Shown here piece by piece: positions 36,495 to 63,238 of a stretch of DNA of 64,000 nucleotides (position 1 is its first letter; each line of letters starts with the position of its first letter). The notes below the pieces were generated by a model. That model was not told where the DNA came from and made no database searches. It saw nothing but the letters and a program-made list of their open reading frames with translations. The position numbers were made by a program, and so were the translations under genes. This stretch comes from Scylla paramamosain (taxonomy: Eukaryota > Arthropoda > Malacostraca > Decapoda > Portunidae), in the NCBI RefSeq assembly GCF_035594125.1, contig NW_026973700.1, positions 265,001-329,000 of the forward strand, read 5' to 3'.

Positions 36495-36830
36495 ATTTGG
36501 TTTTCCAAGGATGTTTTCGTGGCTTTAGTGATTGAAATTATAATTAGTGAGGTGACGAGTTTTGCAAGGGTATTTTCATGGTTTAGTGACAATTTCCTTT
36601 GATTTACTGGAAGTTATCGTGGTTTTACGAATGTTCTAGCAGGGTATAGTACAAACTGTTAAGGATTTACAAGTGTGTTTCCTTGGGTGATAGTTTTACA
36701 GCCTGTAGTAAAAGTCAACGAAGTGATAATGGCACTATCATGACTCAGTGATGGTTTGGTGAGGATCCTGCGTCATTAATGAGAACACCCATGAGAACCT
36801 GACCAATCACCTCTGTGGCATTTGTTAACA
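36495..36830. repeat. Dispersed repeat cluster (same family as 9880-10160)
   Basis: Three modules with 'gtgattgaaa', 'gcaagggtattttcatgg-tttagtga' and 'tcatgactcagtgatggtttggtgagg...gagaacacccatgagaacctgac'. The last module matches 10035-10150 and 17925-17975. Confidence 0.5.
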
Positions 36831-36839
36831 GTCCTGGTG

Positions 36840-37135
36840 AAAGAACAGAGAGCTTAACAATACGAACAAGATACAAATGGAGAACACAAACCAGAATACA
36901 TCAACAATTACAAGCAGATTCATTTAACGAGGTAGTTAGAGGAAATATTTTATCCGCATGGCAAAGACTAACTATCTTTGCCCTTATTTTGAGATGAAGT
37001 GCTTAAGAACACAAGAATACAAACAAGATACAAATGAAGGATGCAGACCAGAATACATCAACCATTACAAGCAGTTTAATACAACGAGGTTGTTAAGGAA
37101 AATATTCATCCACACGGTAGAGACAAACGAACCAG
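36840..37135. repeat. Tandem duplication of about 165 bp
   Basis: 'cttaa-aatacgaacaagatacaaatgga...cagaccagaatacatcaaca-attacaagcag' at about 36852 and again at 37006, each followed by 'ttaa-acgaggt-gttag-ggaaatatt'. Confidence 0.7.
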
Positions 37136-37559
37136 GTTGTTAGCGCCGAGTCATTAGGTAGTTTTGAGATTATACGAATTTATGGACAGGGGTGATGGGT
37201 GGAAATACGCAGGCATGTTTGAAATATGGACCACCGCGCATAGGCCTATTAGTTTCTTGCACCAGCCCTTATTTTTCTTACATTCTTACTTTAGCTCTTA
37301 ATATTAAATCAATTATTCTTCCACTTCCCTACTCCACAATTAAAAATACGCATGACAAACAGTATAATTAGCATATTTAGGTCCTAAATATTGGTGATGG
37401 TGGTGGTGATAGTGGTGGTGACGAAAAACAGAATGGAGGATAGAATTAGAAAAGTCATTTAATCTCTCAAAACAGAGCTCACCTGTCACCTGGGGGCACT
37501 GATGTGATTCCAGGGATGCTGCAGGTGTGAGATGTAGATGTAGGTGTGGATGTGTAAGG

Positions 37560-37860
37560 CTTGGATGGTGTGAGAGATGAGGGATGCTGTGTGGAGGAGT
37601 GAAGGATGGGGGGATAGGCTGTGTGGAGTGAGAGATGAGGAGGGAAGCTGAGTGAAAGATGAGGGAAGAGGCTGACTGAGGGATAAGGAGGCAGGCTGTG
37701 TGGAGTGAAGGATGAGGGGGCAGGCTGTGTGGACTGAGAGATGAGGAGGGAAGCTGAGTGAAAGATGAGGGAAGAGGCTGAGTGAAGGATGAGAGGGAAG
37801 GCTGTGTGGAGTGAAGGATACTCTGTGGAGTGAAAGATGAGGGGGAATGCTGAGTGTGAA
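37560..37860. repeat. Purine-rich minisatellite, about 40-bp units
   Basis: Units such as 'gctgtgtggagtgaaggatgaggggg' and 'aagctgagtgaaagatgaggga' alternate. A block at about 37620-37680 repeats at about 37725-37785. Confidence 0.85.
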
Positions 37861-38717
37861 GACCTGGAGATGCTGTGAGTGGGTGAAGGAAGGCAAGATA
37901 AGAATGAATGCTGAATATCTGAGAATACCTGAAGTGTGTGTGTGTGTGAGTTTGAGTGTTATTTATATGTGGAGGAAGACACAAAAAAGAAAAACAGTCA
38001 ACACGTGGAGATGCCGAGTGTGGAGTAACATAAGGATGTACAAAAGGGAAGCTGCAAGGAGCCATCAGGCTCCTTCACTGGGAAGGAAGGCATGGCAAGG
38101 ACAAGCATCACAGAAAGAAACCACATCCACTGTCACAAAAACTGGAACTGACTCGTAAACTGTCCAACACAAAGAAAAAAAAAAGATAAACAAAATAACA
38201 ATAAAAAATAAATAAATAAATAAAGTGACATCTTGACCCCAAAAGCTGATAAATACACTAATGAACACTGAAGGAGAGAGAGTTTACAGTCAGTTTGCAT
38301 ACATTTATTAAGACAACACAAGGAATGATGGTCCAGCTTAATCAAACCTTCCTACTGTCTTAACACCAATCTCTACACATACTTGTGGTGAAAATACACA
38401 TCCTTATCTCCTGTAACATACATATCATTCTTAACACATTGTACCCACTACTACACAACCTACCTAATGCATCCTTCACACACTACCTTCCTTCCAAATC
38501 ACTCTTAACCATCCTCACACAGTGTACAGGATATCCTCAGCCTCTCCTACACATCCTTCACACACCAATCTGCCGCCCTACATATCCTTTGCCTCTCCCA
38601 CACACTCATGTATTTCAAATTTCCTTTCTGGCAAATTCTACTCACAAAACTAATATATCTATACTTTTTGGAATGGTTGAGTTTTTTTTTTTATCATTAG
38701 TTTGAGCAATGGGGCCT

Positions 38718-38719
<2 letters not shown>

Positions 38720-38779
<60 letters not shown>
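38720..38779. repeat. (CT)n microsatellite
   Basis: About 60 bp of CT. Confidence 0.97.
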
Positions 38780-38783
<4 letters not shown>

Positions 38784-38930
38784 ACAACAGGAATGAGATG
38801 CAATCATACAAAAAACATTGGAATAATACCCTTAAAAATAACAAGAATCACATCTTAGTACTAATCTTCCAGTAGTGAACAAGATAGTAGCAGTAGTAAA
38901 AATAAAAGATGCTTGAATGAAGTACAAATC

Positions 38931-38932
<2 letters not shown>

Positions 38933-38999
<67 letters not shown>
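38933..38999. repeat. (CA)n microsatellite
   Basis: About 66 bp of CA. Confidence 0.97.
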
Positions 39000-39000
<1 letters not shown>

Positions 39001-39087
39001 CTATCTATCCATCTCTACACCAACCGAGCTCTCCCACATATGGAGCAGCCCAGACAAAATACCACACACAAACCTAACCCACACACT

Positions 39088-39292
39088 TCACACTCTCCTC
39101 CCCCAAGCCACACCCCTGCCCCTGCCTCGGCCCTTGGCTGCCTGCCCTGGGCCTTCCCCTGGGCTGTGCTGGGTGCTGGAGTGGGTGCTGGAGTGGGTGC
39201 TGGGGGTGGGTGAAGGCTTGGGTGCAGACTTGGGTGCAGGTGTGGGTGTGGGTGTGTCCTCAGGTGCAGGTGTGGGCTCGTTCTGGGAGGAG
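39088..39292 (-). CDS. Exon 3 of an unidentified minus-strand gene: Pro/Thr/Ser-rich and RG-rich C-terminus
   Basis: Acceptor gttttgtcccag. The first base completes a split Ser codon from exon 2, then 67 codons run to TGA 39090-39088. Low-complexity tail: PTPAPEDTPTPTPAPKSAP with STHSSTHSST, then a basic Gly-Arg end (AAKGRGRGRGVAWGRRV). RG-rich tails are common in RNA-binding proteins, but that is only suggestive. The PTP repeats come from a degenerate ccacacctgcaccc-like tandem DNA repeat. Confidence 0.45.
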
Positions 39293-39341
39293 CTGGGACA
39301 AAACACACAGGTGCATTAGACACACACAGGTGACAAGTGAC

Positions 39342-39343
<2 letters not shown>

Positions 39344-39421
<78 letters not shown>

Positions 39422-39436
39422 ACGCGCGCACGCACA

Positions 39437-39510
<74 letters not shown>
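39344..39510. repeat. 167-bp perfectly alternating purine-pyrimidine palindrome (GT)n-GC-rich-(CA)n
   Basis: About 75 bp GT, then gcgcacgcgcgcacgcac-type centre, then about 55 bp CA. Every step alternates purine and pyrimidine, and the two sides are complementary. Strong Z-DNA and cruciform potential. It lies directly upstream (minus strand) of exon 3 of the unidentified gene. Confidence 0.97.
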
Positions 39511-39511
<1 letters not shown>

Positions 39512-39795
39512 ACCTCAACAAATACAGCAACTAATATTTTTAACTTTTGGGGTGAATATTCTCAGCAAATACAGTGACTAATATCTTGGGGTGGAAATCA
39601 AGAGTAAAAACTGCTATTTTCTTTTGCCATACAAGCAGAAGAGTTGTGGCAGGTCTTGGCCCACTCACACCCTGAACAGGACAAGGATGACAACAGGAAG
39701 TATAAACTGATTAACTGTGAAATTAATGTACCAAAGCAAAAAATCTAACACATTACTTCTATATTTTTTTTTTTTGTTTACAATGGTATAATAAG

Positions 39796-39943
<148 letters not shown>

Positions 39944-40190
39944 CACCACTCCTATATTATTTTTCACATTTATAATGATCTATAGAATGAAAAAAAAACT
40001 ATTTATATTTTCTAGTTTACAATGACATAAAATTTAAAGAAACAATAATTTCTCCTCCATTTTCTAGGTTACACTGATACATCAACTCAAAACACATTAT
40101 TTTTTTTCTCTACTTTACACAAATTAATCTAAACTAAACAACAATCCCTTTCTTTTACAGCTTTGTACTGCTTTACTTTCCAGTTCATTA

Positions 40191-40195
<5 letters not shown>

Positions 40196-40238
<43 letters not shown>
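40196..40238. repeat. (CT)n microsatellite
   Basis: About 42 bp of CT. (CA)n of about 25 bp follows at 40374-40397. Confidence 0.95.
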
Positions 40239-40242
<4 letters not shown>

Positions 40243-40495
40243 AGCCTTTTTTCCATTCATATATAAACTCAAACCAAACTTATTTCTTCTGAACTAAAAA
40301 AAACTGCTATATATCCCACCATTATATTCATCTCTTATATTCTTTCTAATTAACAAAGATACATCCCCCCAGCACACACACACACACACACACACACTAA
40401 CCCCACTGTTCTATATATTCCAAAACACCACATTTCTTTTTTTTTTTTCATTTCACTTATTCATCTTTTATCATTTTATCGACAGATTAGCAACT

Positions 40496-40687
40496 CAATT
40501 TCACTTCCTCATTATCCTTCCTAGACAAAACATCCTTCACCACATCCAACTGGCATCCTATGACCCTCCTACCTGGCTCCTGTCTTGTCCTCAATTTCAT
40601 TTCCTCATTATCCTTCCCAGACAAAACATCCTTCACCACATCTAACTGGCATCCTATGACCATCCTACCTGGCTCCTGTCTTGTCCT
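40496..40687 (-). repeat. 96-bp tandem duplication spanning a splice donor
   Basis: Copies 40496-40591 and 40592-40687 differ at only a few bases. On the minus strand each carries GACAAGACAGGAGCCAG|GTAGGA, i.e. the end of exon 2 and its donor, so a second donor lies 96 bp (32 codons) downstream of the first. Confidence 0.92.
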
Positions 40688-41030
40688 CAGGTGTTGCAGA
40701 AGTTAAATAATTGATATTCAAAATATCATCAGACTGATGATACAGTCTTATCCTCGGTTTCACACCACCAGCACCAGCACCACCACCACCACCACCACTT
40801 GTCTTAACCTCCTTAGCTCCTATTTTCTTCTTAGCCAGCAATGTTTTCTTCATCTTGTACCCCAGTCCTGTTGGTCTACCCTGCCCCTGCCCCGGCCGCC
40901 CTGGTACAAAGCCCCCCACCACACCCCAGGAGTGTGCAGGGCCAATGTTAGGGTCGCGCCAGGGCAGTTAGCGTGGGGGCATCTGGGGGGTGGGTAGGAT
41001 GCCGCAGCCAGACCCATAGTACTGGTCGTC
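40669..41030 (-). CDS. Exon 2 of the unidentified minus-strand gene, with an in-frame TAA
   Basis: Acceptor ctttaccaacag, phase 0. Reads DDQYYGSGCGILPTPQMPPR, then TAA at 40970-40968, then continues in the same frame for 100 codons: LPWRDPNIGPAHSWGVVGGF, RPTGLGYKMKKTLLAKKKIG, a Gly-rich run, KPRIRLYHQSDDILNINYL, ending GCCAG|GTAGGA (phase 2), which fits exon 3. The TAA is the only break in 120 codons. Alternatives: real end of a short protein, premature stop, sequencing error or readthrough. The 3' end of the exon and its donor are duplicated in a 96-bp tandem repeat. Family not recognised. Confidence 0.45.
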
Positions 41031-41059
41031 CTGTTGGTAAAGTGTTGGAGTTAGTGTTG

Positions 41060-41460
41060 TTACTGCTACTACTACTGCTGCTACTCTTACTACTACTACT
41101 ACTGCTACTGTTGCTGTTGTTGTTGATGCTATATTAGTTTGGTGCTTTTTGTTTTATATAGTGAATTGTTATGGTTCTACTTCTGTTATTATGAGCAGGG
41201 TGTTCCTAATACTACTACTACTGCTGATAGTGGTCCTGCCATTAAGTTTTATATATGGATTTAATCTTTCTTTTATACAGTTAAATAACATCCTGCTATC
41301 ACTACTATTACCATTACTACTGTGACCAAGCCACCTCTACTACTGGTATTACTTCTACTATTACTACTACTACTAATAATACAACTAAATATTTTACTGC
41401 TATCTCTACTATGATCAAACTATCACTACTACTACTTCTACTAGTACTGCTGTTACTCAC
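41060..41460. repeat. Imperfect (CTA/CTG)n trinucleotide region
   Basis: Scattered runs of ctactactactgctgctact (about 41065-41120, 41208-41225, 41300-41460). Intronic relative to the minus-strand gene. Confidence 0.8.
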
Positions 41461-42102
41461 CCAGTCCATCCTCCTCTTCTGTCTGCCTTCCCAGTCCCTC
41501 TGTCTTGACCACTGTGCCTCTTCTTTCTGTGAGGAGACAGAGTTACAACCCACACACCCAAGGAACCTGACCTAGCCTATGCAAGACGACCTCTGTTAGC
41601 TGAGAGGAGAGGGAAAGAAGGAAACAGATGCACAAGAGGAAAGGAAACCAGAAACATTTAGGCTGATACAAAGATATGGTTTGAAAAGTAATAATGAACA
41701 GGATATATCGTGATGCAATGCTATTTTCATTTTGGCTTGTTGTTTGTTGAGAAAAACCAAGAAAACATTTAATTCTTCTTTAAAGTTGTGAAAATAAAAA
41801 AAAGAATAAAGAAATAAAGAAATAAAAATAAATAAAGAAATAAAGAAATAGACAAAATATCAATTAATTAAAAAAATATACCTTGATACTTAAATAAGAT
41901 CATCAAACAGACCCACAATTACCATAACATCACCTACAAAGACCAAGCTTAACCCCCAACCTTTATGCAACACACTCTAAGGCACCAACACCCAACACAC
42001 CACCACCTCCACACCCACACTGGTCAACACCCTAACACTGACCCCCCCACAAACACACACTTACACAACACACTCTAGGCCACCCCACCCCTCCAGACTT
42101 AC

Positions 42103-42159
42103 ATTAGTCAGCACAGCGTTGAGAATATTAAGTGCCACTTCGGACTCCAGGTTATCCAT
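42103..42159 (-). CDS. Candidate first coding exon of the unidentified minus-strand gene
   Basis: ATG at 42159, 19 codons reading MDNLESEVALNILNAVLTN, then donor AAT|GTAAGT (phase 0), which fits exon 2. Tandem in-frame TGA codons lie upstream, and the 150 bp before the ATG are GC-rich, as in a 5' UTR. An overlapping frame (EVVTGEGADDEAVGGGDG) also looks protein-like but ends in a stop just before the donor. Confidence 0.45.
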
Positions 42160-42350
42160 ATGCCATGATGTCCGGAGCAGCGGCCGTCCCCTGCAGCGCC
42201 CGGCCGGCCACCCTGCCAATCCCTGGCACCATCTCCCCCTCCCACGGCTTCGTCATCAGCCCCCTCCCCTGTGACCACCTCCCAACTGTTGCTCCTGTCA
42301 CATGAGTACTCCTGTGATGACCTGAAGAGGAGGAGGTTTTTAATGACTTG

Positions 42351-42382
<32 letters not shown>

Positions 42383-42425
42383 TATAATAATAAATAAATA
42401 AAAGGTTTGGGAAGTTTTGAATCAT

Positions 42426-43840
42426 TGAACATAAAGAAATTGTCTCCTGTTGTCTTTTATGAATTTTCTTTACTTTTTTGTCTTATTTTGTTGATTTTAA
42501 GCCTTTTTTTTCTTGCTGGTTATTTGATTTTTTTTTGGATAATGTTGAAATAGCACTAGTGTTTTTGATCTTTGCGTTAGGTTAACATTAATTCTGTTCA
42601 TTAGTCTCAGTGCCGGTCAATTCATTCTGTAGGTAACAACTTGATAAGGCGTCACACTCTGCCCAGAAACAAGCAGTAAAAGTCTGGAAATTACCAGGCA
42701 AGCATTACCACCATATCCCCAAATTTCTCATTACTTTTCATCATATTTATTGAGTTTTTAAGTAATTATTCTACTTTCCTTTGCTGGTTATTTGATTTTT
42801 TTTTACATGACCACCTTAGCCGTACCTGCCGCCGCCGTAGGGGTCACCATACTGCCGGCCGTACCCCTCACTGACCCTGCGGCGTGACTCTCAGCCTAAG
42901 CACCCATCAAACTCATCCTGCCTCACTCACTCCTGCAAAGAAAATAAAGATAAAAAATAACAATAATCATCTTCCTGCCTTTTCTTTCCTTGCATCTAGA
43001 ATTACTTAACCACTTGGGGAAGATGACTCTTAGCAAGGCGTTAAATAATGCGTCACGGCAGCAGGGAGGTGGGTGTGGTGGCGTGTGGGTGGTGTTGGTC
43101 TGAGCGTTGTGGGGTGGTGCTGGGAGTCCTTGCTGAATGGTGTTATGTATTCTTATTCACACTTATGTTTCTTTCCTTTTCGTTGTGACAGCTATATCAA
43201 GCTTAGGGTGTTCTGTGGGGACTTCCGAGGCTTAAGATAACTGTGTCCTGTCCTCTGATGGTGAAATATACGTCTGTGCTGTACAATAGTTCTTGAAATG
43301 CCCTTGCCTGTCACTCCACTACTACGCCGCGCCCTTCAAGTCACCTCCAACAATACAATAAATAAAATACAATTAAACATTCCGGAACTGACGAAGGTAC
43401 TGAAGGAACCTCTATAATTGGACTTTTCTCATATCCAAGGCATGTTTCTTATATAATTCTCCACTAGCCTATAAGGTATAATTCATCTCTCACTTCACAC
43501 TTACTCAGGGACAGTAATTACCTTCTATTTGAGCTGTAATCGTGGAATTCTCCCGGCCCCAGCAAGCAATGCAAACATCAACAATGGCTGCCAGTTCATA
43601 TAAACGTCCTGCAAAGGGTACTGTTTTCGTCTATATATTAAATCTCTCTTTTAAACTTAGAAATTTTCTTTTTTAGCCATTAAAAATTATGAATGCTATT
43701 AATAAGTAAAGAAATATTAGGTTTATAGCTATTTCATGACTTTGCTTTGAGCCTAAATCATCTCTTTCTCTTACATATTCATCTAAGTGATACAAAATTC
43801 CAGTCCTTTTAGTAATGACTCCATTTACTAGGCATAGATA
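42426..43840. other. Mostly non-coding; one open RG/Y-rich stretch
   Basis: Minus strand about 42895-42820 reads ESRRRVSEGYGRQYGDPYGG and RYG then TAA, after an acceptor-like tttgcag at 42937. It could be the end of a Gly/Tyr-rich RNA-binding-type protein, but in-frame stops lie between the acceptor and the open part. Nothing else supported. Confidence 0.3.
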
Positions 43841-44094
43841 TTTTTTACAGCAGCGGAAAGAGGGTGGCCAACTCGGACTATATATTAATAACAGAGCTGT
43901 GTAAGATGATGGAACGGGTAATATTGAACAGGCTTATATAAGGTGGGCCATATACTCTCTGGCAATGTACATGGCTTCCTAAAAAGTCATTCCACAAGTC
44001 ATTGTTTTGTTGGGTGATTTATAAATAAGGATGCTACCTGCAGAGCTTTCGTTAATCTTAAGGGTGCCTTCGACAGGGCCAACAAAGATGTTAT

Positions 44095-44191
44095 TGTTGC
44101 GCCCATCCCTCACTCCGGGCGGGCGTGTTATCCACACGGGTATAGGTAGAGCAGCGGAGTCACACTCTGAACGCCGGGACAAGGCGCGCGT

Positions 44192-44233
<42 letters not shown>

Positions 44234-44478
44234 CCAGGCCACAAGGGAAAAACACGGGCACTATTTCCTAAGTTTATTGACAAATCCTCCGCAAGTACAC
44301 TGCTTTACAAGTTCACAGGGGCACCACAAGTCTCCCAGGGCACGTCAGGCACTCAACAGGCAGGCACACGTTGGCTTCCTCTCCGGCCACGCGTCTACGC
44401 TCTCTCTCTGTTCCCGCCTCTCCCAGTGCTACCACCTCCCACAGTGCTGCCACCCGCACCAATACCCCTGGTGTAACA
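44095..44478. mobile_element. Solo LTR, 384 bp, with TTAT target-site duplication
   Basis: Begins TGTTGCGCCC, ends GGTGTAACA (TG...CA termini, inverted TGTT/AACA). Flanked by TTAT at 44091-44094 and TTAT at 44479-44482. Removing the element plus one TTAT restores an uninterrupted RT reading frame across the junction (GATGTTATTATGAAT). Contains a (CA)n at 44192-44229. Distinct in sequence from the gypsy LTR at 19 kb. Orientation unknown. Confidence 0.9.
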
Positions 44479-44992
44479 TTATTATGAATTCATTTTCAAA
44501 GGTGTCAAAGGTAGATATTTAGGATGGATCAGGGACTATTTGTACAACAGAACAGCACAGGTTTGGTTTCAAGGTGCAGTCTCCTCTGAGGAAGTCTTTG
44601 AGCTTGGAACACCACAGGGTGGAGTCCTTAGTCCAATGCTTTTCAATGCTTTAATGGACAAAATTGCGCGTTGTTCCTTCCCACAGGGCACCCAGGTCCT
44701 CATCTATGCTGACGACATGCTCCTCCAATGCGCCACACCCAGGACTCTCCAGTCAGCTCTGTCACAACTAGCAGCATTGTGTGTTCAAATGGGACTTGTA
44801 ATTAATGAATGTAAAACCAAATTTCAAGCCAAAGGGAAGGTCTCTCGACCGCCCACTGTAAATAATGTTCCCATCCCTGGAGTTCATACACACAAGTACC
44901 TGGGTGTACAGCTGAGTTTCAGGAAGTCACTCCACGCTGTACACTATGTTCGAGACCTCTGTCTGCCACGGCTAGTGCCACTTCGGCTGTAA
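44479..44992 (+). pseudogene. RT palm/thumb of LINE family E
   Basis: Reads WIRDYLYNRTAQVWFQG, then FELGTPQGGVLSPMLFN, VLIYADDMLLQCATPRT (active-site ADD at about 44708) and HKYLGVQLSF. A stop at about 44990 and a frame change end it. The RT first Asp block lies on the other side of the solo LTR. Confidence 0.88.
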
Positions 44993-45395
44993 GCAAACAG
45001 GGGCCTGGGGACTGGCATTCCAGTTCTAAGGATGTTCTATATATCTGTCGTACGGTCCATCATTGACTACGCAGCTCCTATTTTAATACAGTTTAGTGCC
45101 ACCCAGCTCTGTCCCCCTGGAGCTTGTTCAGAATGAAGCCAAGAGAATAATTTTGGGATGCCCCAGGACTGCAAGGACTGAGGTCCTCAGAGCTGAACTG
45201 CACCTGCCGAGTATTATGTGTAGGATATAGGAAATTACTTGTCGTAATGTTGGTCGGATGCTATGCACGGGCTCCGACTCTCTGAAGGGATCACTGACCC
45301 CCTGTATCGTGATCCACGGACTCCTACAACTCCATACCTCAGGAAGATCTTGGGAGTTCTTACAAGTGTAGGTATAGCCGAGGCCTGTATTAACG

Positions 45396-46000
45396 TTGTT
45401 ATGTCACCGCTCCAACCCTCACCGTGTCAGTGTTGATATTCACTCACTGCATCAGCCCAAGAGGGACTGGCCTCCTCATGTGCTGCAAGACATGTTCATG
45501 ACTAAATTGTCCAAGTACCCCCACGTTCAGGCTATTCATGTTTATTGTGATGGTTCAGTCAATGGCAGCAGGTCCGGATGTGGGCTGTTCATCCGCGACT
45601 ACATTTCTGCCAATCACCACACTGACACTGAGGTTTCCAGGCGGCTCCCTGCACACATGTCCTCCACTAGGGCAGAACTGTATGCTGTTCTGGAGGCGCT
45701 CCATATTGTGGCGCCTCTCCGTAAGGATATATTCTTCTTTGTTGACAGTCAGGCTGCACTGTATGCTCTCCAGTCTACCTCCCCCATGGACTGTGATCTA
45801 GTTAATAAATGTCTTGATCTCATCCACACCCTAGAAGGTGCTGGTGCCACGGTTCACTTCACCTGGATACCCTCTCATGTGGGTATCCCGCTTAATGATA
45901 AGGCAGACCGCCTTGCTCAATGTGCTTTTCAGGACGACACAGTGGACCCTGGCCCTGAGTACACTCTGGGCTATATTAAGAGTAGCATTAAGGACTTTGT
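45396..46000 (+). pseudogene. RNase H domain of LINE family E
   Basis: Open 220 codons with the RNase H set: VYCDGSVNGSRSGCGLFI (Asp), STRAELYAVLEALHI (Glu), FFVDSQAALYAL (Asp), WIPSHVGIPLNDKADRLA (His/Asp end). All catalytic residues are present in order. The frame runs into the 26-bp tandem array at 45997, which is not a multiple of three and destroys it. Confidence 0.88.
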
Positions 46001-46152
46001 ACATAGTAGCATTAGTGATCAGTTGTACACAGTAGCATTAGTGATCAGTTGTACATAGTAGCATTAGTGATCAGTTGTACATAGTAGCATTAGTGATCAG
46101 TTGTACATAGTAGCATTAGTGATCAGTTGTACATAGTAGCATTAGTGATCAG
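45997..46152 (+). repeat. 26-bp tandem array, six units
   Basis: Unit ttgtacatagtagcattagtgatcag at 45997, 46023, 46049, 46075, 46101 and 46127, almost identical (one cacag variant in unit 2). It sits in the LINE coding region downstream of RNase H. Confidence 0.97.
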
Positions 46153-46655
46153 TTGGAGCTTTGTTTCCATAGGCAGTAGTCTTCTCTATGTACGTGTCTC
46201 CCAGAGCTGCGCTTACACCTATGGGAGACACACTGCATCACACGACAGGGTGGCAATGAGGCTCAAATTAGGCTATAAATACTTTTGGAAAGTCAGTGCT
46301 TCTCCTGGCGTGTGCTGTGTGCTGTGTGCTGCACCAAGGGGACACACTCTGCGTCATTATGTCACGGAATGTCCTCTCATTGGTAAATTTAGGCTGCGAG
46401 GTCAACATGACTTGTATAGCCTCATTGACCATTTCATAGACTCAGCCACTCTCAGGGAAATACTCAATGAATATCCTACGTTTGGTCCCAGACTGTAGGA
46501 TATTTTTACAATAAGGTGTACAATATCTGTATTTATTTATTTAATTGTATTTTTGTAGTGTATACTATCTATTTTTATATTTTTAATACTTTACCTTTAC
46601 CTCTGGAGCCTTTGGGAAGCAGGAGTGTTTCACAGTACTCCGCACCTCTCCCCCA

Positions 46656-46659
<4 letters not shown>

Positions 46660-46731
<72 letters not shown>
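46660..46731. repeat. (CT)n microsatellite
   Basis: About 72 bp of CT. Confidence 0.97.
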
Positions 46732-46735
<4 letters not shown>

Positions 46736-46924
46736 AAAAAAAAGTGGTATTAGATTATCGCACGAGGAGGAGGAAAAAAGAGAAGAAAATAAACACAAAG
46801 AAGCAATAAACCAAAAAAGAAAACAAGGCCAGCATCTTTCCTTCTTTAATTTGAATTTCTTTACTTCGTAATTTTCTTATCTGGCGCAGTCCTTATATAT
46901 GCATTAATTTCACTAGTACAACAT

Positions 46925-47262
46925 TAATGAAGAGGAGGAGGAGGGGGAACAATCATATGCATTTCATAGCTAGAACCTTAACTTTCCTTCCTCCTCTCTT
47001 TTCTTATTTAATCATTCTTTTCACTAATAAGGAGAAGGAGCAGATAAACATGAAAGTAGGAAGAATAATGGCGTTCGGTAATAAGGAGAGTCTGCTTCCT
47101 CCCCTCTTTCTTCACATTTCATTCCTCCTTTCCTTATTTGATAATTTCCTTTGCTAACGCAGAAGGAAAAGGAGGAGAAGGAGTTAAACATGAAAAAAGA
47201 AGAAAAAAGAGGCGTGTGTTTTGTCCTTTCTTTCTTTACTTCATTCTTTCCTCCCCTGCCTG
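46925..47262 (+). repeat. Degenerate tandem repeat, about 120-bp unit, three copies
   Basis: 'cttcctcctctcttttcttatttaatcattcttttcactaataaggagaaggagca-ataaacatgaa' recurs with changes at about 46985, 47095 and 47215. It leads up to the polypyrimidine tract of the first VWA5A-like exon. Confidence 0.7.
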
Positions 47263-47285
47263 GCGCCTCTCTCTCTCTCTTATAG

Positions 47286-62904
<15,619 letters not shown>

Positions 62905-63238
62905 GTGAGTGGTCCAGACTGGGTTAGGATAAGTGAGAGGTCATTCTTCCTCTTCCTCCTATATTTATCTTGTCTCATCTTTCTCATCTTCTATCTTTTA
63001 ATTTACTTCCATTCCTCCTCCTCCTCCACCTCCTCCTCATAGCTGCAAGCGCCGGTTTGTAAAAGTCTCACTCGTGACCAAGACTCTAGGCAAGCGATTG
63101 GTCTTTGTGGCATTTTCAAGACCCAGTGTTGGAGGCATCTAACACAGCAGTATCTGATTTCCATGCATAAACTTTTCATTTGCTCAATTTATGGTCACAT
63201 CTTTTCTGAAACTTCAAAAGCGCTCTGATTAATGAGTC

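Larger units (their letters stand above)
43850..46500 (+). mobile_element. LINE with RT and RNase H (family E), split by a solo LTR
   Basis: RT fingers (ELCKMMERVILNRL near 43895) run to the first catalytic block (NLKGAFDRANKDVI near 44060-44093). That block is interrupted by the solo LTR at 44095-44478 and resumes exactly (MNSFSKV). Then the palm (GTPQGGVLSP, YADDMLLQC) and thumb, a frame-broken connection, RNase H (45396-46000), a 26-bp tandem array, and a C-terminal Cys/His region (CCVLCAAPRGHTLRHYVTEC) ending at 46498. Presence of RNase H points to an I/LOA/Jockey-group LINE. Several frameshifts; inactive. Confidence 0.85.

Noticed and set aside
42108..42340. Minus-strand frame EVVTGEGADDEAVGGGDG... 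as coding exon
   Set aside because: It ends in a stop just before a strong donor, whereas the overlapping ATG frame reads through the donor in phase with the next exon. More likely 5' UTR.
44140..44185. tRNA-like 'ggtagagcagcggagtc' inside the solo LTR
   Set aside because: It has an A-box-like string but no B box at the right distance, so not a tRNA.
63042..63141. Next vWA exon after a tcctcatag acceptor (CKRRFVKVSLVTKTLG...)
   Set aside because: Phase fits, but the sequence does not resemble the vWA continuation and hits a stop. Treated as intronic.
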